NCBI GenBank assembly: GCA_047974625.1 | Contig: JBKECK010000111.1 | Span: forward strand, 45,211-109,210 | From: CADEDH01 sp047974625 | GTDB lineage: Bacteria > Actinomycetota > Acidimicrobiia > Acidimicrobiales > SZUA-35 | DNA length: 64,000 nucleotides | Reading direction: 5' to 3' | Shown: one piece after another, positions 25,743-34,080 of the stretch | Position numbering within the stretch: the stretch's first letter is position 1 | Layout: each line of letters starts with the position of its first letter | Translations under genes and position numbers: made by a program | The notes under the pieces: model-generated | Databases searched by the model: none | The model's input: the letters and a program-made list of their open reading frames with translations, nothing else | What the model was told of the DNA's origin: nothing

Positions 25743-25951
25743 GGAACCCCGTTCCGGCCCGGACCGATCGTCCGTCCCTCCCGCGGCGCCGCACCACCGG
25801 CGGACCGGCCGCCGACGATACCGGTCGGATCCGCGCTCCCACCGCGGCGGCGGGGCCGAGGCCGGGTCGCCTTGACCGTGGCCGGGCCCACCACCGTCCG
25901 CGGGCCCTCGCCCCGGCCTCACCACGGCCCACAGATGTCACCGCGATCGGG

Positions 25952-25957
25952 CAGGAT
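25952..25957 (+). promoter_or_regulatory. -10-like box (CAGGAT) for zinc-ribbon gene
   Basis: CAGGAT, 7 nt, then ATG 25965, the same geometry as other leaderless starts here. Confidence 0.3.
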
Positions 25958-25964
25958 GGGCATC

Positions 25965-26183
25965 ATGACCTCAGTGGATGATCTCGACCGGCCACCACCC
26001 GACGAGTTGACGTTCACCTGCCCCCGGTGCGGCCGGCCGACCGCCCATCGGTTCTACGGTCCCTGCCCGTCGTGCCGGGAGGACCTTCGGGCCAACGCGC
26101 CGGGCGTCCAGCGGGACGTGGAGACCAAGGAGTACGTACCGAAGATGAACGTGACCCCGAACGCGGTGGCCACTAAGGACTGA
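25965..26183 (+). CDS. Zinc-ribbon protein, 72 aa
   Basis: A small protein with two Cys pairs, CPRC and CPSC, 16 residues apart (FTCPRCGRPTAHRFYGPCPS), forming a zinc ribbon. The remainder is a short acidic N-terminus and a polar tail ending YVPKMNVTPNAVATKD. Similar small ribbons occur as single conserved genes in actinobacteria, but I know no function. It converges with nudC, whose stop codon is 25 bp away. The start ATG follows a CAGGAT box by 7 nt; the longer frame from 25872 is not needed. Confidence 0.75.
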   Translation: MTSVDDLDRPPPDELTFTCPRCGRPTAHRFYGPCPSCREDLRANAPGVQRDVETKEYVPKMNVTPNAVATKD

Positions 26184-26208
26184 ACGGCGGGTCCGGCGGC
26201 GGGACGGT

Positions 26209-27039
26209 TCAGCCGCCGACCCGGTTGATCCAGTCCTCGATCATCCAGCCGGCGATCGACATGCCGCCCCGGGGCACCGGGGGCAGGTCGTCGGGGGTAT
26301 ACCAGCCGGCCTCGACGATCTCCTCCTCCTGGTACACCAGATCCCCGCTCCGGTACCGGGCCGTGAACCCGATCATCATCGAATGGGGGAACGGCCAGGG
26401 CTGGCTGCCGAAGTAGCGGATGTCGTCGATCGTGATGCCCACCTCCTCCTCGACCTCCCGGGCCACCGCCTCCTCCAGTGACTCGCCGGGTTCAACGAAT
26501 CCGGCGAGAGCCGAGAAGAAGCGGCCCGGGAACTGTCGGCCCCAGGCCAGGAGGGCCCGCCCGTCGTCCCGTTCCACCAGCATGATCACCGCGGGGTTGA
26601 GGCGGGGGTACGCCAACAACCGGCACCGGCGGCACTCCCGGGCCCGATCCCGCCAGTGGGCGGTGGTCGGCTGACCGCAGCGCCCGCAGAAGCGATGGTC
26701 GCGGTCCCAAGTGACCACCTGGGCGGCCCGCCCGGCCAGCACCCAGTCCGTCTCGTCGATGGCGCCGTAGAGCTGGCGCAGGCCGACCCAGCGGGCCCCG
26801 TCGGGCATGAGCAGGTCGTCGTCGAAGACGACGTCGGCCGCGTCGACGGCCCACACCGCCGTCGTCCCGTCGAGGCCGAGCAGGTGAACGGTCTCAGCCA
26901 TCAGCGGGGCCTGCATCGCCAACGGGACGGCGTCGTCGACCAATAGCACATTGCTCCGACCGTCGACCACCAACCATTTGGCCTCACCGGCCCCGGCACG
27001 CCAGTCGTGGTCCTCGTGATTCACCAACGGCACGAACAT
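26209..27039 (-). CDS. nudC: NAD+ diphosphatase (NudC)
   Basis: A 276-aa Nudix hydrolase that cleaves NAD(H) to NMN and AMP and, in relatives, removes NAD caps from RNA. The zinc ribbon has CGRC at residue 118 and CRRC 18 residues on. The Nudix box GFVEPGESLEEAVAREVEEE lies near residue 178. The NudC-specific SQPWPFPHSMMIGF comes right after it. All parts are intact. Start ATG 27039 is 6 nt after a TACGGT box (leaderless). The gene is divergent from a conserved gene of unknown function. Confidence 0.95.
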   Translation of the reverse strand: MFVPLVNHEDHDWRAGAGEAKWLVVDGRSNVLLVDDAVPLAMQAPLMAETVHLLGLDGTTAVWAVDAADVVFDDDLLMPDGARWVGLRQLYGAIDETDWVLAGRAAQVVTWDRDHRFCGRCGQPTTAHWRDRARECRRCRLLAYPRLNPAVIMLVERDDGRALLAWGRQFPGRFFSALAGFVEPGESLEEAVAREVEEEVGITIDDIRYFGSQPWPFPHSMMIGFTARYRSGDLVYQEEEIVEAGWYTPDDLPPVPRGGMSIAGWMIEDWINRVGG

Positions 27040-27045
27040 GGCCAG

Positions 27046-27051
27046 ACCGTA
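27046..27051 (-). promoter_or_regulatory. -10 box (TACGGT) for nudC
   Basis: TACGGT on the minus strand, 6 nt, then ATG 27039; an ideal leaderless arrangement. Confidence 0.55.
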
Positions 27052-27163
27052 GACCCGTCACCCCAGCACCACCCAAAACCCCGGAGGGCGTCGTCGGCCG
27101 TCCGGCCCAGGCCCCATCGCGGCGGGGCCCCACCAGAACCCCAGACCCACCCATCCACCCCGG

Positions 27164-27169
27164 GTAGAC
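27164..27169 (+). promoter_or_regulatory. -10 box (TAGACT) upstream of the unknown gene
   Basis: TAGACT, 6 nt, then ATC at 27176. No ATG/GTG/TTG is found at the expected leaderless position, which makes the start of the following gene unclear. Confidence 0.45.
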
Positions 27170-27218
27170 TCCCGCCATCCCGATCGGCACCCTCAACGAG
27201 AGTTCGCTCCACGCCACG

Positions 27219-27851
27219 GTGAAGCGCCTGTTCGCCCGTCCCGGCGACCGGATCGAGGTGGACGTCGGTGCCTTCGTGGCCGACATCCAGCGGGGAGATC
27301 TGCTCATCGAGGTGCAGACCCGGAGTTTCGCCGCCATGGGACGCAAACTCGACGAACTCCTGGGCCGTTACCGCATCCTCCTGGTCCACCCGATCGCGGT
27401 CACCACATTCCTCCACAAACCGGGTGCTCGCCCCCGCCGATCCCCCAAACGGGGCGACCTGTTCAGCCTGTTCGACGAACTGGTCTCGGTTCCCACCCTG
27501 CTCGACCATCCCCAGCTCACGATCGAGGCCCTGATGGTCACCGTCGACGTCCACCAGGAGGCGGATCCCCTGCTCCGGCGCCGTCGAGGGGGCTGGAGGA
27601 CCGTAGATCGTGCCCTTCGCTCCGTGGAGGCCCGCCACCGGTTCGACTCCATGGACGACGTCGCCGCGCTCCTCCCCGACTCTCTGCCGGACCCCTTCAC
27701 CACCGCCGACCTCGCCCGCCACCTCGGCACCCCGCGGGACCGGGCCCAACGCCTCGCCTACTGCCTGCGGGAGTCGGGCCGGATCGACCCGGTGGAACGC
27801 ACTGCGGCGGGCGTCCAATACCGGCGCTCCCACCGGGTAACGCCCACCTGA
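27219..27851 (+). CDS. Conserved protein of unknown function, possible nuclease-like N-domain
   Basis: The first standard start is GTG 27219 (210 aa). Yet upstream codons from about 27180 read PIGTLNESSLHAT in the same frame, which looks like the true N-terminus of this family, so the protein may begin ~13 residues earlier. The N-terminal domain contains DLLIEVQTRSFAAMGRKLDE, a D-x(3)-E-x-Q arrangement like some PD-(D/E)xK nuclease relatives; this is a weak hint. The C-terminal ~70 residues, with FTTADLARHLGTPRDRAQRLA, look like a winged helix. It is cytoplasmic, divergent from nudC, and no function is known to me. Confidence 0.7.
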   Translation: MKRLFARPGDRIEVDVGAFVADIQRGDLLIEVQTRSFAAMGRKLDELLGRYRILLVHPIAVTTFLHKPGARPRRSPKRGDLFSLFDELVSVPTLLDHPQLTIEALMVTVDVHQEADPLLRRRRGGWRTVDRALRSVEARHRFDSMDDVAALLPDSLPDPFTTADLARHLGTPRDRAQRLAYCLRESGRIDPVERTAAGVQYRRSHRVTPT

Positions 27852-28075
27852 ATAGCGGCGGCGTCTAACCTTGTCGACGATGGTCGCCCAAGGTGCTGAT
27901 GCTTGCTAACGTTGTCCGTCGATTCAGCGGATTCCACCACTCGAGATCCGGGCAGGCGGGAGCCGGAGACAACGTCGAACGGGACTACTCTGACGGCTGG
28001 GCCAGAGGGACGGCGTCATCGGTCCCCCGGTCGGCGTGCGATGGCGAAGCTCGGGTTGGATGGCGGAGGTAGAGG

Positions 28076-30616
28076 GTGAACGAACGCAGCGAAGTTGACC
28101 ATGGCTCCAAGAGCCACTGGTTCGGACTCGATCGGCTCCGGCTGGGCGAGGGTGACCGGGCGGTCGACGTCACCATTGGCTCCCAGAGCCACTGGGATCG
28201 CTCTCACCTGCGCCGGCTTCGCCAGTCCGGTGACCTCCCAGGCATGGTTCCCGTCATCGACAGTGACTTCTCAGCCGACGGGAAGCCGTTTGCAGTCACC
28301 TCGGTACTCGACGCCCCAACCCTGCAGGATTTGATCGACGAGGGCGACCTCGACTGGACCGAGGGTGCCGCCATCACCGAGGCCGCCGCCCGGGCTGCCC
28401 ACCAGGCCCACCTCCGCGGCCTGTTCCACGGCGGTTTGACCCCGTCGGACATCCACGTGTTCGGTCACGAGGTCGCCATCGCCGGGATGGGGTTGAGCCT
28501 CGGCGGCACCGCGCCCGAGGATCGCAGTGAGTGGATCGCCGGTGAGGTACGGGAAGGAGCCGAACCGACCGAGCGGTCCGACGTGTACTCGCTCGGTCGG
28601 GTCCTCCAGGCGTCGCTGGGCGACGACCTCGAACAGGCTCCCCGCTCGATCCGGCGCCTCATCATGTGGTCGAGTTCCGAGACCCCTGAGGCGCGGCCCC
28701 CCTCGGCCATGGAGTTCGCCTCGATCCTGGCCGAAGGTCTGGGCGACCGTCGCACCAGCTACGGCCCGGGCTTCGTCTCCACCGTGGACGTCGCCGACCT
28801 CGCCGCCGGGGCCAGCACCGCGGTGATGCGGCACACGCCCTCGGCCACCGCCGAGGAAACGGCCCGCTCCCATTCGGGCGTCACCGCCGCAGGCACCGCG
28901 GCCGCCGCCAGTGCCTTCCTGGCCCAGGCCGACGCCGACAGCTCCGCCGAACAGGCCGAGGAGGCCGCCGTCGATCTCACCGGCAACGAGCCGATGATCG
29001 ACCTAACCGATGCCCCGGGCCCTGACGAGGCCACCGGGGACGCCCCAACCGCCGAGTCGCCGGAGGGAACCGCCGGCGACCGACCGGCCGACGACGGTCC
29101 GCTGCTGGCCGCCATCACGGCCGACTACCCGGCCGAGGACGAGGAAGACCTCGGAGCGACCGTCACCGATGAGCTCCCCGCCGGGGCCTCACCGGCCGAC
29201 ACCGGCGAGCTGCCCCGGGTCTCCACCCCGACCACCGGACGGGAACGGGACAAGCTGGAACGGGAGGAGAAGGCGAAACGGGACAAGGCGGCCGCAGCCA
29301 GTGCCGCCGCCGCGGCCGGCGTGGTCGACCTCGACGAGACCGGCGACGAGCGTGGTCGTCGCAACTGGGCCGGCCTGCTCCTGGGCGCCCTGCTCCTGTT
29401 GGGTCTGGGCGCCATCGTGTGGGGCCTGGCCAACTCCGGTGGTGAAGACACCACCGCCACCCCACCCCCGTCGACTGCCACCACCGCGGACGCCGGCGAC
29501 ACCGCCACTACAACCGGCGACGGCGGCGCCATGACCGCCAGCACCGCCGATGCCGCCGCCACCACCGACGGCCAGGCCACCACCGCGAGTTCTACTGACG
29601 GCACCGACAGCGACGGGGCCACGGCCACCACCGCGGACGGCACCACCGGCACCGATGGCGAAGGGGCCGCCACCACCGCGGACGGCACCGACGCAACGTC
29701 CGCTGAGAACGCAACGACGGGCGAGGGCGCAACGTCCGGTGGAAGCGCACCGTCCGGTGGAACCGCCGCGGAGGGCGCCGGCACCACGGCCACGACCGAC
29801 GGAACCTCGGACCGGAGCCCCACCACGGGCCCAGCCTCCCCCGGGGTAACCAGCCCGTCGGGGGCGGTCGCTGCCAACCAGAGCGGGATCCAGCTCGTGC
29901 ACGGTGTGCCGGGCGAGACCATAGACGTCTACGTCAACGGCTCCGCCGTGGCCACCGGCTTCGAGGACGGCCAGATCGCCGGTCCGATCCCGCTCCCGGC
30001 CGGGGAGCACTCGGTCGCCTTCTTCGCGGCGAGCGCGATCGCCCCGGGGGCGATGGCAGAACGTTCCGACGGCCCCCTGCTGACCGAGAAGATCACGGTC
30101 GGGGCCGCGCCCCAGTCCCTCCTCGCCTACCCGGGGCCCGGCGGCGAGTTCGCCATGGCCCAGTTCACCGAACCGACCGAGGCGTTGGCCCCCGGCACGG
30201 GCCGTATCGCGATCCGCAACGTCACCGGCTCGGCCACGACGAACGTGATGGTCAACGGTCAGTCGCTGGCCACGGTCTCCAACGGGGCCGAAGCCATCGC
30301 GGTCGTGCCTGTCGGCCCGGCCAGGGTGGAACTCCTCGACAGCGGCGGCCGGAGTCTGGCTTCAACCACGGTGACGGTGGGTGACGGTGAGCTGGCCTCG
30401 ATCTCGGCCATTCCCACCACCGCGGGCGGCGCCGAGTTCCTGACCCAGCGCTACACCGGTCTCGGATCGGCACCGGCCGGGGTCCCCACGGGTGACAGCG
30501 GCCTGCTCGGCCAGTCGGGCGACGCCTTCGGTCTCGGCGTGGTGTACGCCATGATGGGAATGCTCGTGATCAGCGGCGCCGCCGTTGCACTGCGCCGCAA
30601 GCACCGGCTGTCGTGA
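28076..30616 (+). CDS. Pseudokinase - membrane segment - DUF4397 surface protein
   Basis: An 846-aa protein. Residues ~1-220 have a protein-kinase fold that has lost catalysis: the HRD loop reads FHGGLTPSDIHVFG, no DFG is found and no VAIK lysine is visible, while TERSDVYSLGRVL (kinase subdomain IX) is well kept. A disordered acidic region and a charged helix lead to a membrane segment at ~431-452. Outside comes a Thr/Ala/Gly stalk (458-600), then a DUF4397 domain (~603-795). The C-terminus has VPTGD (803-807), a second hydrophobic segment (821-838) and RRKHRLS, like a sortase sorting signal. A GGAGG site precedes GTG 28076. The sortase gene overlaps it by 4 nt. Confidence 0.8.
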   Translation: MNERSEVDHGSKSHWFGLDRLRLGEGDRAVDVTIGSQSHWDRSHLRRLRQSGDLPGMVPVIDSDFSADGKPFAVTSVLDAPTLQDLIDEGDLDWTEGAAITEAAARAAHQAHLRGLFHGGLTPSDIHVFGHEVAIAGMGLSLGGTAPEDRSEWIAGEVREGAEPTERSDVYSLGRVLQASLGDDLEQAPRSIRRLIMWSSSETPEARPPSAMEFASILAEGLGDRRTSYGPGFVSTVDVADLAAGASTAVMRHTPSATAEETARSHSGVTAAGTAAAASAFLAQADADSSAEQAEEAAVDLTGNEPMIDLTDAPGPDEATGDAPTAESPEGTAGDRPADDGPLLAAITADYPAEDEEDLGATVTDELPAGASPADTGELPRVSTPTTGRERDKLEREEKAKRDKAAAASAAAAAGVVDLDETGDERGRRNWAGLLLGALLLLGLGAIVWGLANSGGEDTTATPPPSTATTADAGDTATTTGDGGAMTASTADAAATTDGQATTASSTDGTDSDGATATTADGTTGTDGEGAATTADGTDATSAENATTGEGATSGGSAPSGGTAAEGAGTTATTDGTSDRSPTTGPASPGVTSPSGAVAANQSGIQLVHGVPGETIDVYVNGSAVATGFEDGQIAGPIPLPAGEHSVAFFAASAIAPGAMAERSDGPLLTEKITVGAAPQSLLAYPGPGGEFAMAQFTEPTEALAPGTGRIAIRNVTGSATTNVMVNGQSLATVSNGAEAIAVVPVGPARVELLDSGGRSLASTTVTVGDGELASISAIPTTAGGAEFLTQRYTGLGSAPAGVPTGDSGLLGQSGDAFGLGVVYAMMGMLVISGAAVALRRKHRLS

Positions 30617-31272
30617 ACCCACGGGTGGCACTCGGGGCGATGGTCATGGCCGTCACCCTGGCCCTGGTCGGCGCCTATGTCAGCGTGACCCCGAGCACCA
30701 CCTTCGACGGATTCAGCGGGGTTGGCGCCTCGTCGGCCAACCCCGACCCGGACGCCCCCGCCGAGGCGTACCGACCGGACGTGCCCATCCGGTCGGGGCA
30801 GGCCGACGAGGCCACCGCGGCGGTGGCCACGACCACCCCGACCCGGATCAGGGCAGCCAGCATCGGCATCGAGGCGCCGGTGATGTCGGTGGGCGTGGAT
30901 GCCGACAACCAGTTCGACGTGCCCGAGGCCGACACGGTCGGCTGGTACCGCTATTCGTCCGCTCCCGGGTCGGAGGGCTCCTCGGTGTTGGCTGCCCATG
31001 TCGACTACAATGGTCGGCCCGGAGCGTTCTTCAGCCTCCACGAGCTCCGGACCGGGGACACCGTCGACGTGGAGATGAGCGACGGAACGGTCCTCCACTA
31101 CAGGGTGGAGGGCAACACCGAGTACGACAAGACGGAGCTTCCCGCCGAGGAACTGTTCCGCAAGACCGGTGACGCCGCCCTCATCCTCATCACCTGCGGC
31201 GGCTCGTTCGACCCCCAGGCCCGCTCCTACGAGGCCAACGTGGTGATCACCGCGGTACCCCAGCGCACCTGA
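30613..31272 (+). CDS. Class F-like sortase
   Basis: A 219-aa sortase, an extracytoplasmic cysteine transpeptidase that joins proteins to the cell wall. An N-terminal membrane segment (residues 5-25) is followed by a linker and the sortase beta-barrel from ~75. The catalytic residues are H129 in LAAHVDYNG, C195 in LILITCGGSFD and R204 in QARSYEANVVI. The short size and ITCGG signature suit the actinobacterial class F group (my class assignment is by pattern). GTG 30613 overlaps the stop of the pseudokinase-DUF4397 gene as GTGA, so the two are coupled, which makes that protein the natural substrate. Two copies of a repeated motif follow. Confidence 0.9.
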   Translation: MNPRVALGAMVMAVTLALVGAYVSVTPSTTFDGFSGVGASSANPDPDAPAEAYRPDVPIRSGQADEATAAVATTTPTRIRAASIGIEAPVMSVGVDADNQFDVPEADTVGWYRYSSAPGSEGSSVLAAHVDYNGRPGAFFSLHELRTGDTVDVEMSDGTVLHYRVEGNTEYDKTELPAEELFRKTGDAALILITCGGSFDPQARSYEANVVITAVPQRT

Positions 31273-31297
31273 CCGGCCCCAGCGGGCGCCAAACCTG

Positions 31298-31353
31298 CAC
31301 CGATGAGGCCTCGGCCGAAGAGCAAACAACACCGATGAGGCCTCGGCCGAGAG
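31298..31353. repeat. Repeated intergenic motif, copies B and C
   Basis: CACCGATGAGGCCTCGGCCG starts at 31298 and again at 31330. Copy B (31302-31321) is identical over 20 nt to the motif at 4858-4877. The pair lies between the convergent sortase and LAL genes, as copy A lies between convergent MFS and HIT genes. Confidence 0.75.
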
Positions 31354-31392
31354 GGTGAGGGAGCCCCCGGGCTGGGCCGTCTGCACCCGTGC

Positions 31393-34080
31393 TCAGGCGT
31401 CGGGGTCGAGCACCCCGCGGGCCTCGGCCACCTCCACCGCCTCGGTCCGGTCGGCCACCCCGAGCCGGCTGAGGATGGCCGACACGTGGTTGTCGATCGT
31501 CCGGCGGGCCACGAACAGCTCCCCGGCGATCTGGGCGTTGGTCTGGCCCAGGGCGATCAGGCGCAACACCTCGACTTGGCGCCCGGTCAACACCGAGGCC
31601 GTGCCCTCGGAGGCCCGTCGGGGGCCACGGGGAACGCCCTGCAGGCCCTGTCGACGCAGCTGGTGCCGGGCCAGGTCGGCCGTCCGGGCCGCCCCGATGC
31701 GATCGAGGAGTCGGAGCCCCTCGAAGGCGGCCGCGGCGTCGTCGGCCTCGATCAGTTCCAGGGCCTGGTGGTACGGCTCGCCGGCGGCGGCCCACAGCTC
31801 CGCCGAACGTCGATGATCGCCGGTCAGGGCGGACGCCAGCGGCTCGGGCCAGTCGGCGCCGTCCAGCTCGACGGGGCCCAGGTCGTCCCCGAGCCGCTGG
31901 ACCGTCCGCATCGCCTCGGCCTGCAGCCTCCGGTGCCCGTGCCGCTCCCCCAGGCGCATCAGGTAGCGGGCGAACTGGCGGAGGCCATCGTCGTCGCCCT
32001 CCATCCAGAGCTGTTCGAGCCGGGTTAGACCGGCGAAGGCCAGGCGTTCGATCTCTCCGGTGGCCACCGCGGCCGTCCACGACCGCTCGACCAGGCCGCC
32101 GGCGCGTTCGTCGGCCCGCCGGACGGCGATCCGGATCAGGGTGGCCTCGGCCTCGGCCCGGGCTACCCCTGGGTCGGACGGGTCGTCCACCAGCTCCTGG
32201 GCCAGGCGTTCCGCCTCGTCGGTGCGTCCCTGGTGCAGCAGGATGCGGGCCTTCGCGGCGCGGGCCACGAAGTCGAGACGGTCGAATCCGTGCTGCCGGC
32301 TGATCCGGACGGCCTCGTCGACAGCCCGGGCGGCGTCGTCGGCCCGGACCCGGCGCAGCTGGGCCTGGGCCAGGTTCAGGAGGCTGGTCACATGGTGTTC
32401 GCTCGGCTCCGCGCCCACCCCGAGGTCGACGGCCCGGGTGAGGTCGTCCACATCGTTGGCGGCCTGACCCCTGACGCCGAGCGCCCAGGCCAGCTCCGCC
32501 GTCCAGGCCCTGGCTTCGGCCGTCCCGATGCTGGCCGTTGCCAGTTCGATGCCCCGGCTGGTGTCGCCCCCGATTACGGCGGCGGCGGCCTGGCGGATGG
32601 TGCATGCCACCGAGTCGGGGCCCACCGGTTCCCCGTCGAGGAGGGTCCGGGCCTGGCGGAGGGCGCTGCGGGCCCGGAGGTGGTCGCCGGCGTCGCTCTG
32701 CAGGTCGGCGAGGTCGAGCCAGGCACGGGCGATGACCTGGTCGTCGACGTCGGCGCTCGAGGCCAGGCGAACGGCCCGCTCGGCGTGACCGAGCGCCTCG
32801 GCGTGGCGGTTGACGACCCGGCCGGACCGGGCCGCGGTCGAGTGGAGGGCCACTATCCGTTCCGGAGCCAGCCCGGCGGTGGCCTCCAGCGCGATGTTGG
32901 CCAGATCCCACCGCTGACGGTGGTCCAGGCCGAGCGCCTGATCCAGGGCCTGTAGGGCGAACTGGGTCGCCCTCGGCCCGTCGCCGGCGGCCCGGGCGAT
33001 GTGGACCAGCGCCGTCGGGTCCTGCCCCGTCTCCTCGAGGGCGGTGAGCACCAGGTCGGTGACGGCCATCCGCTCGCCGAAGGACATGGCGTCCAGCACG
33101 GCGGTCCGGCCCAGTTCGTAGCGGAAGCGGAGCCGGTGGGAGGCCGAGGTGACCAACCCGCTGGCCTCGGCCTCGTTCAGGGCGGCCGGACGGTCACCGA
33201 ACAGGACCCGGGCCAGGTTCGGGCTCACCCCGTCGGGAACGACGGCCAGGGCCTGCAGGACGGCCAGGCCGTCGCTCGACACGTCCCGGATCCGGGCCAG
33301 GAGGGTGTCCTGGGCCATGCGGACGGCCTCGTCGGGGTCGGCGGCGAGCAGCTGGTGGACCAGGAGCGGGTTGCCCCCGGAGACCTCGTGGAGGTATCCG
33401 GCGTCGAGCGCGGACCCTCGGGCCATGACCTCGACCGCGGCCGGCGACAGGGGGCGGAGATCGACCCGGACCGGAGTCCCGCTGGACGAACCCCCGAGGA
33501 GGCCCAACGTCGTGTGATGGCCGCCAGCCTCGTCGTCCCGGGAAGCCACGATCAGCATGGCGTGGAGCGTCGGCAGCCGGCGGGTGAGGTACCGGATCAC
33601 GTCGATGGAGGCGTCGTCGGCCCATTGGGCGTCGTCGACCACCACCACGGTGGGCCGGGTCGGCCGGTCCAGCAGCCCGAGCAGGGCGACGAGCAAGCTC
33701 TCCCGGTCCGGGTCGACGGCCAGCTCGTCGGGCAGGAGTCCGGTGGAGACCACCATGTCGCGGAACGGGCCGAACGGGCGGGGGGCGATGAGGTCGTCGC
33801 ACCAGCCCCTCAGGATGAGCGGAGCCTCGTCGTCGAGCGACGCCAGGAAGGCGTCGATCAGGCTGGTCTTGCCCACCCCGGCCGGTCCGCTTACCAGCAC
33901 CGCGGAGCCCTCCCCCCGGCTAGCCTGACCGAAGCAACGGGTGAGCGCGGCCAGCTCCCGGCCGCGCTCCAACAGTTCGCCGGGTTCCGACCCGCCGCTG
34001 GCCCGGTCCAGGGAGGCGGCCGAGACCGTCGACAGGGCGGAACCTGGCCGTGACGTCGCACTGGTCATACCGCCCCTCAC
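31393..34080 (-). CDS. LAL-type (LuxR-family ATPase) transcriptional regulator
   Basis: An 895-aa regulator of the large ATP-binding LuxR family. Walker A is SGPAGVGKTSLID near residue 65 and Walker B is VVVVDDAQWADD. A long helical TPR-like middle follows, and the last ~65 residues are a LuxR helix-turn-helix (LTGRQVEVLRLIALGQTNAQ, then VARRTIDNHVSAIL). LAL proteins are usually switched by a ligand or partner bound to the middle region. The start GTG 34080 overlaps the iniC stop as GTGA; ATG 34068 is an alternative. It is thus the last gene of an iniA-iniC-LAL operon and a good candidate for controlling that locus. Confidence 0.9.
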   Translation of the reverse strand: MRGGMTSATSRPGSALSTVSAASLDRASGGSEPGELLERGRELAALTRCFGQASRGEGSAVLVSGPAGVGKTSLIDAFLASLDDEAPLILRGWCDDLIAPRPFGPFRDMVVSTGLLPDELAVDPDRESLLVALLGLLDRPTRPTVVVVDDAQWADDASIDVIRYLTRRLPTLHAMLIVASRDDEAGGHHTTLGLLGGSSSGTPVRVDLRPLSPAAVEVMARGSALDAGYLHEVSGGNPLLVHQLLAADPDEAVRMAQDTLLARIRDVSSDGLAVLQALAVVPDGVSPNLARVLFGDRPAALNEAEASGLVTSASHRLRFRYELGRTAVLDAMSFGERMAVTDLVLTALEETGQDPTALVHIARAAGDGPRATQFALQALDQALGLDHRQRWDLANIALEATAGLAPERIVALHSTAARSGRVVNRHAEALGHAERAVRLASSADVDDQVIARAWLDLADLQSDAGDHLRARSALRQARTLLDGEPVGPDSVACTIRQAAAAVIGGDTSRGIELATASIGTAEARAWTAELAWALGVRGQAANDVDDLTRAVDLGVGAEPSEHHVTSLLNLAQAQLRRVRADDAARAVDEAVRISRQHGFDRLDFVARAAKARILLHQGRTDEAERLAQELVDDPSDPGVARAEAEATLIRIAVRRADERAGGLVERSWTAAVATGEIERLAFAGLTRLEQLWMEGDDDGLRQFARYLMRLGERHGHRRLQAEAMRTVQRLGDDLGPVELDGADWPEPLASALTGDHRRSAELWAAAGEPYHQALELIEADDAAAAFEGLRLLDRIGAARTADLARHQLRRQGLQGVPRGPRRASEGTASVLTGRQVEVLRLIALGQTNAQIAGELFVARRTIDNHVSAILSRLGVADRTEAVEVAEARGVLDPDA

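Noticed and set aside
25338..25964. tRNA, tmRNA or RNase P RNA in the long gap
   Set aside because: No T-loop GGTTCRANNC with a paired acceptor stem, no tmRNA ends and no RNase P core motifs could be found on either strand.
27852..28075. Possible riboswitch in the 224-bp leader of the pseudokinase gene
   Set aside because: I compared it by eye with the c-di-AMP, c-di-GMP and SAM types and found no conserved core. Only a TACTCT box (27986-27991) and a GGAGG site are visible.
31247..32911. 554-aa minus-strand frame overlapping the LAL gene
   Set aside because: Arg/Pro/Gly-rich out-of-frame reading of the LAL regulator; it also crosses the intergenic repeats.
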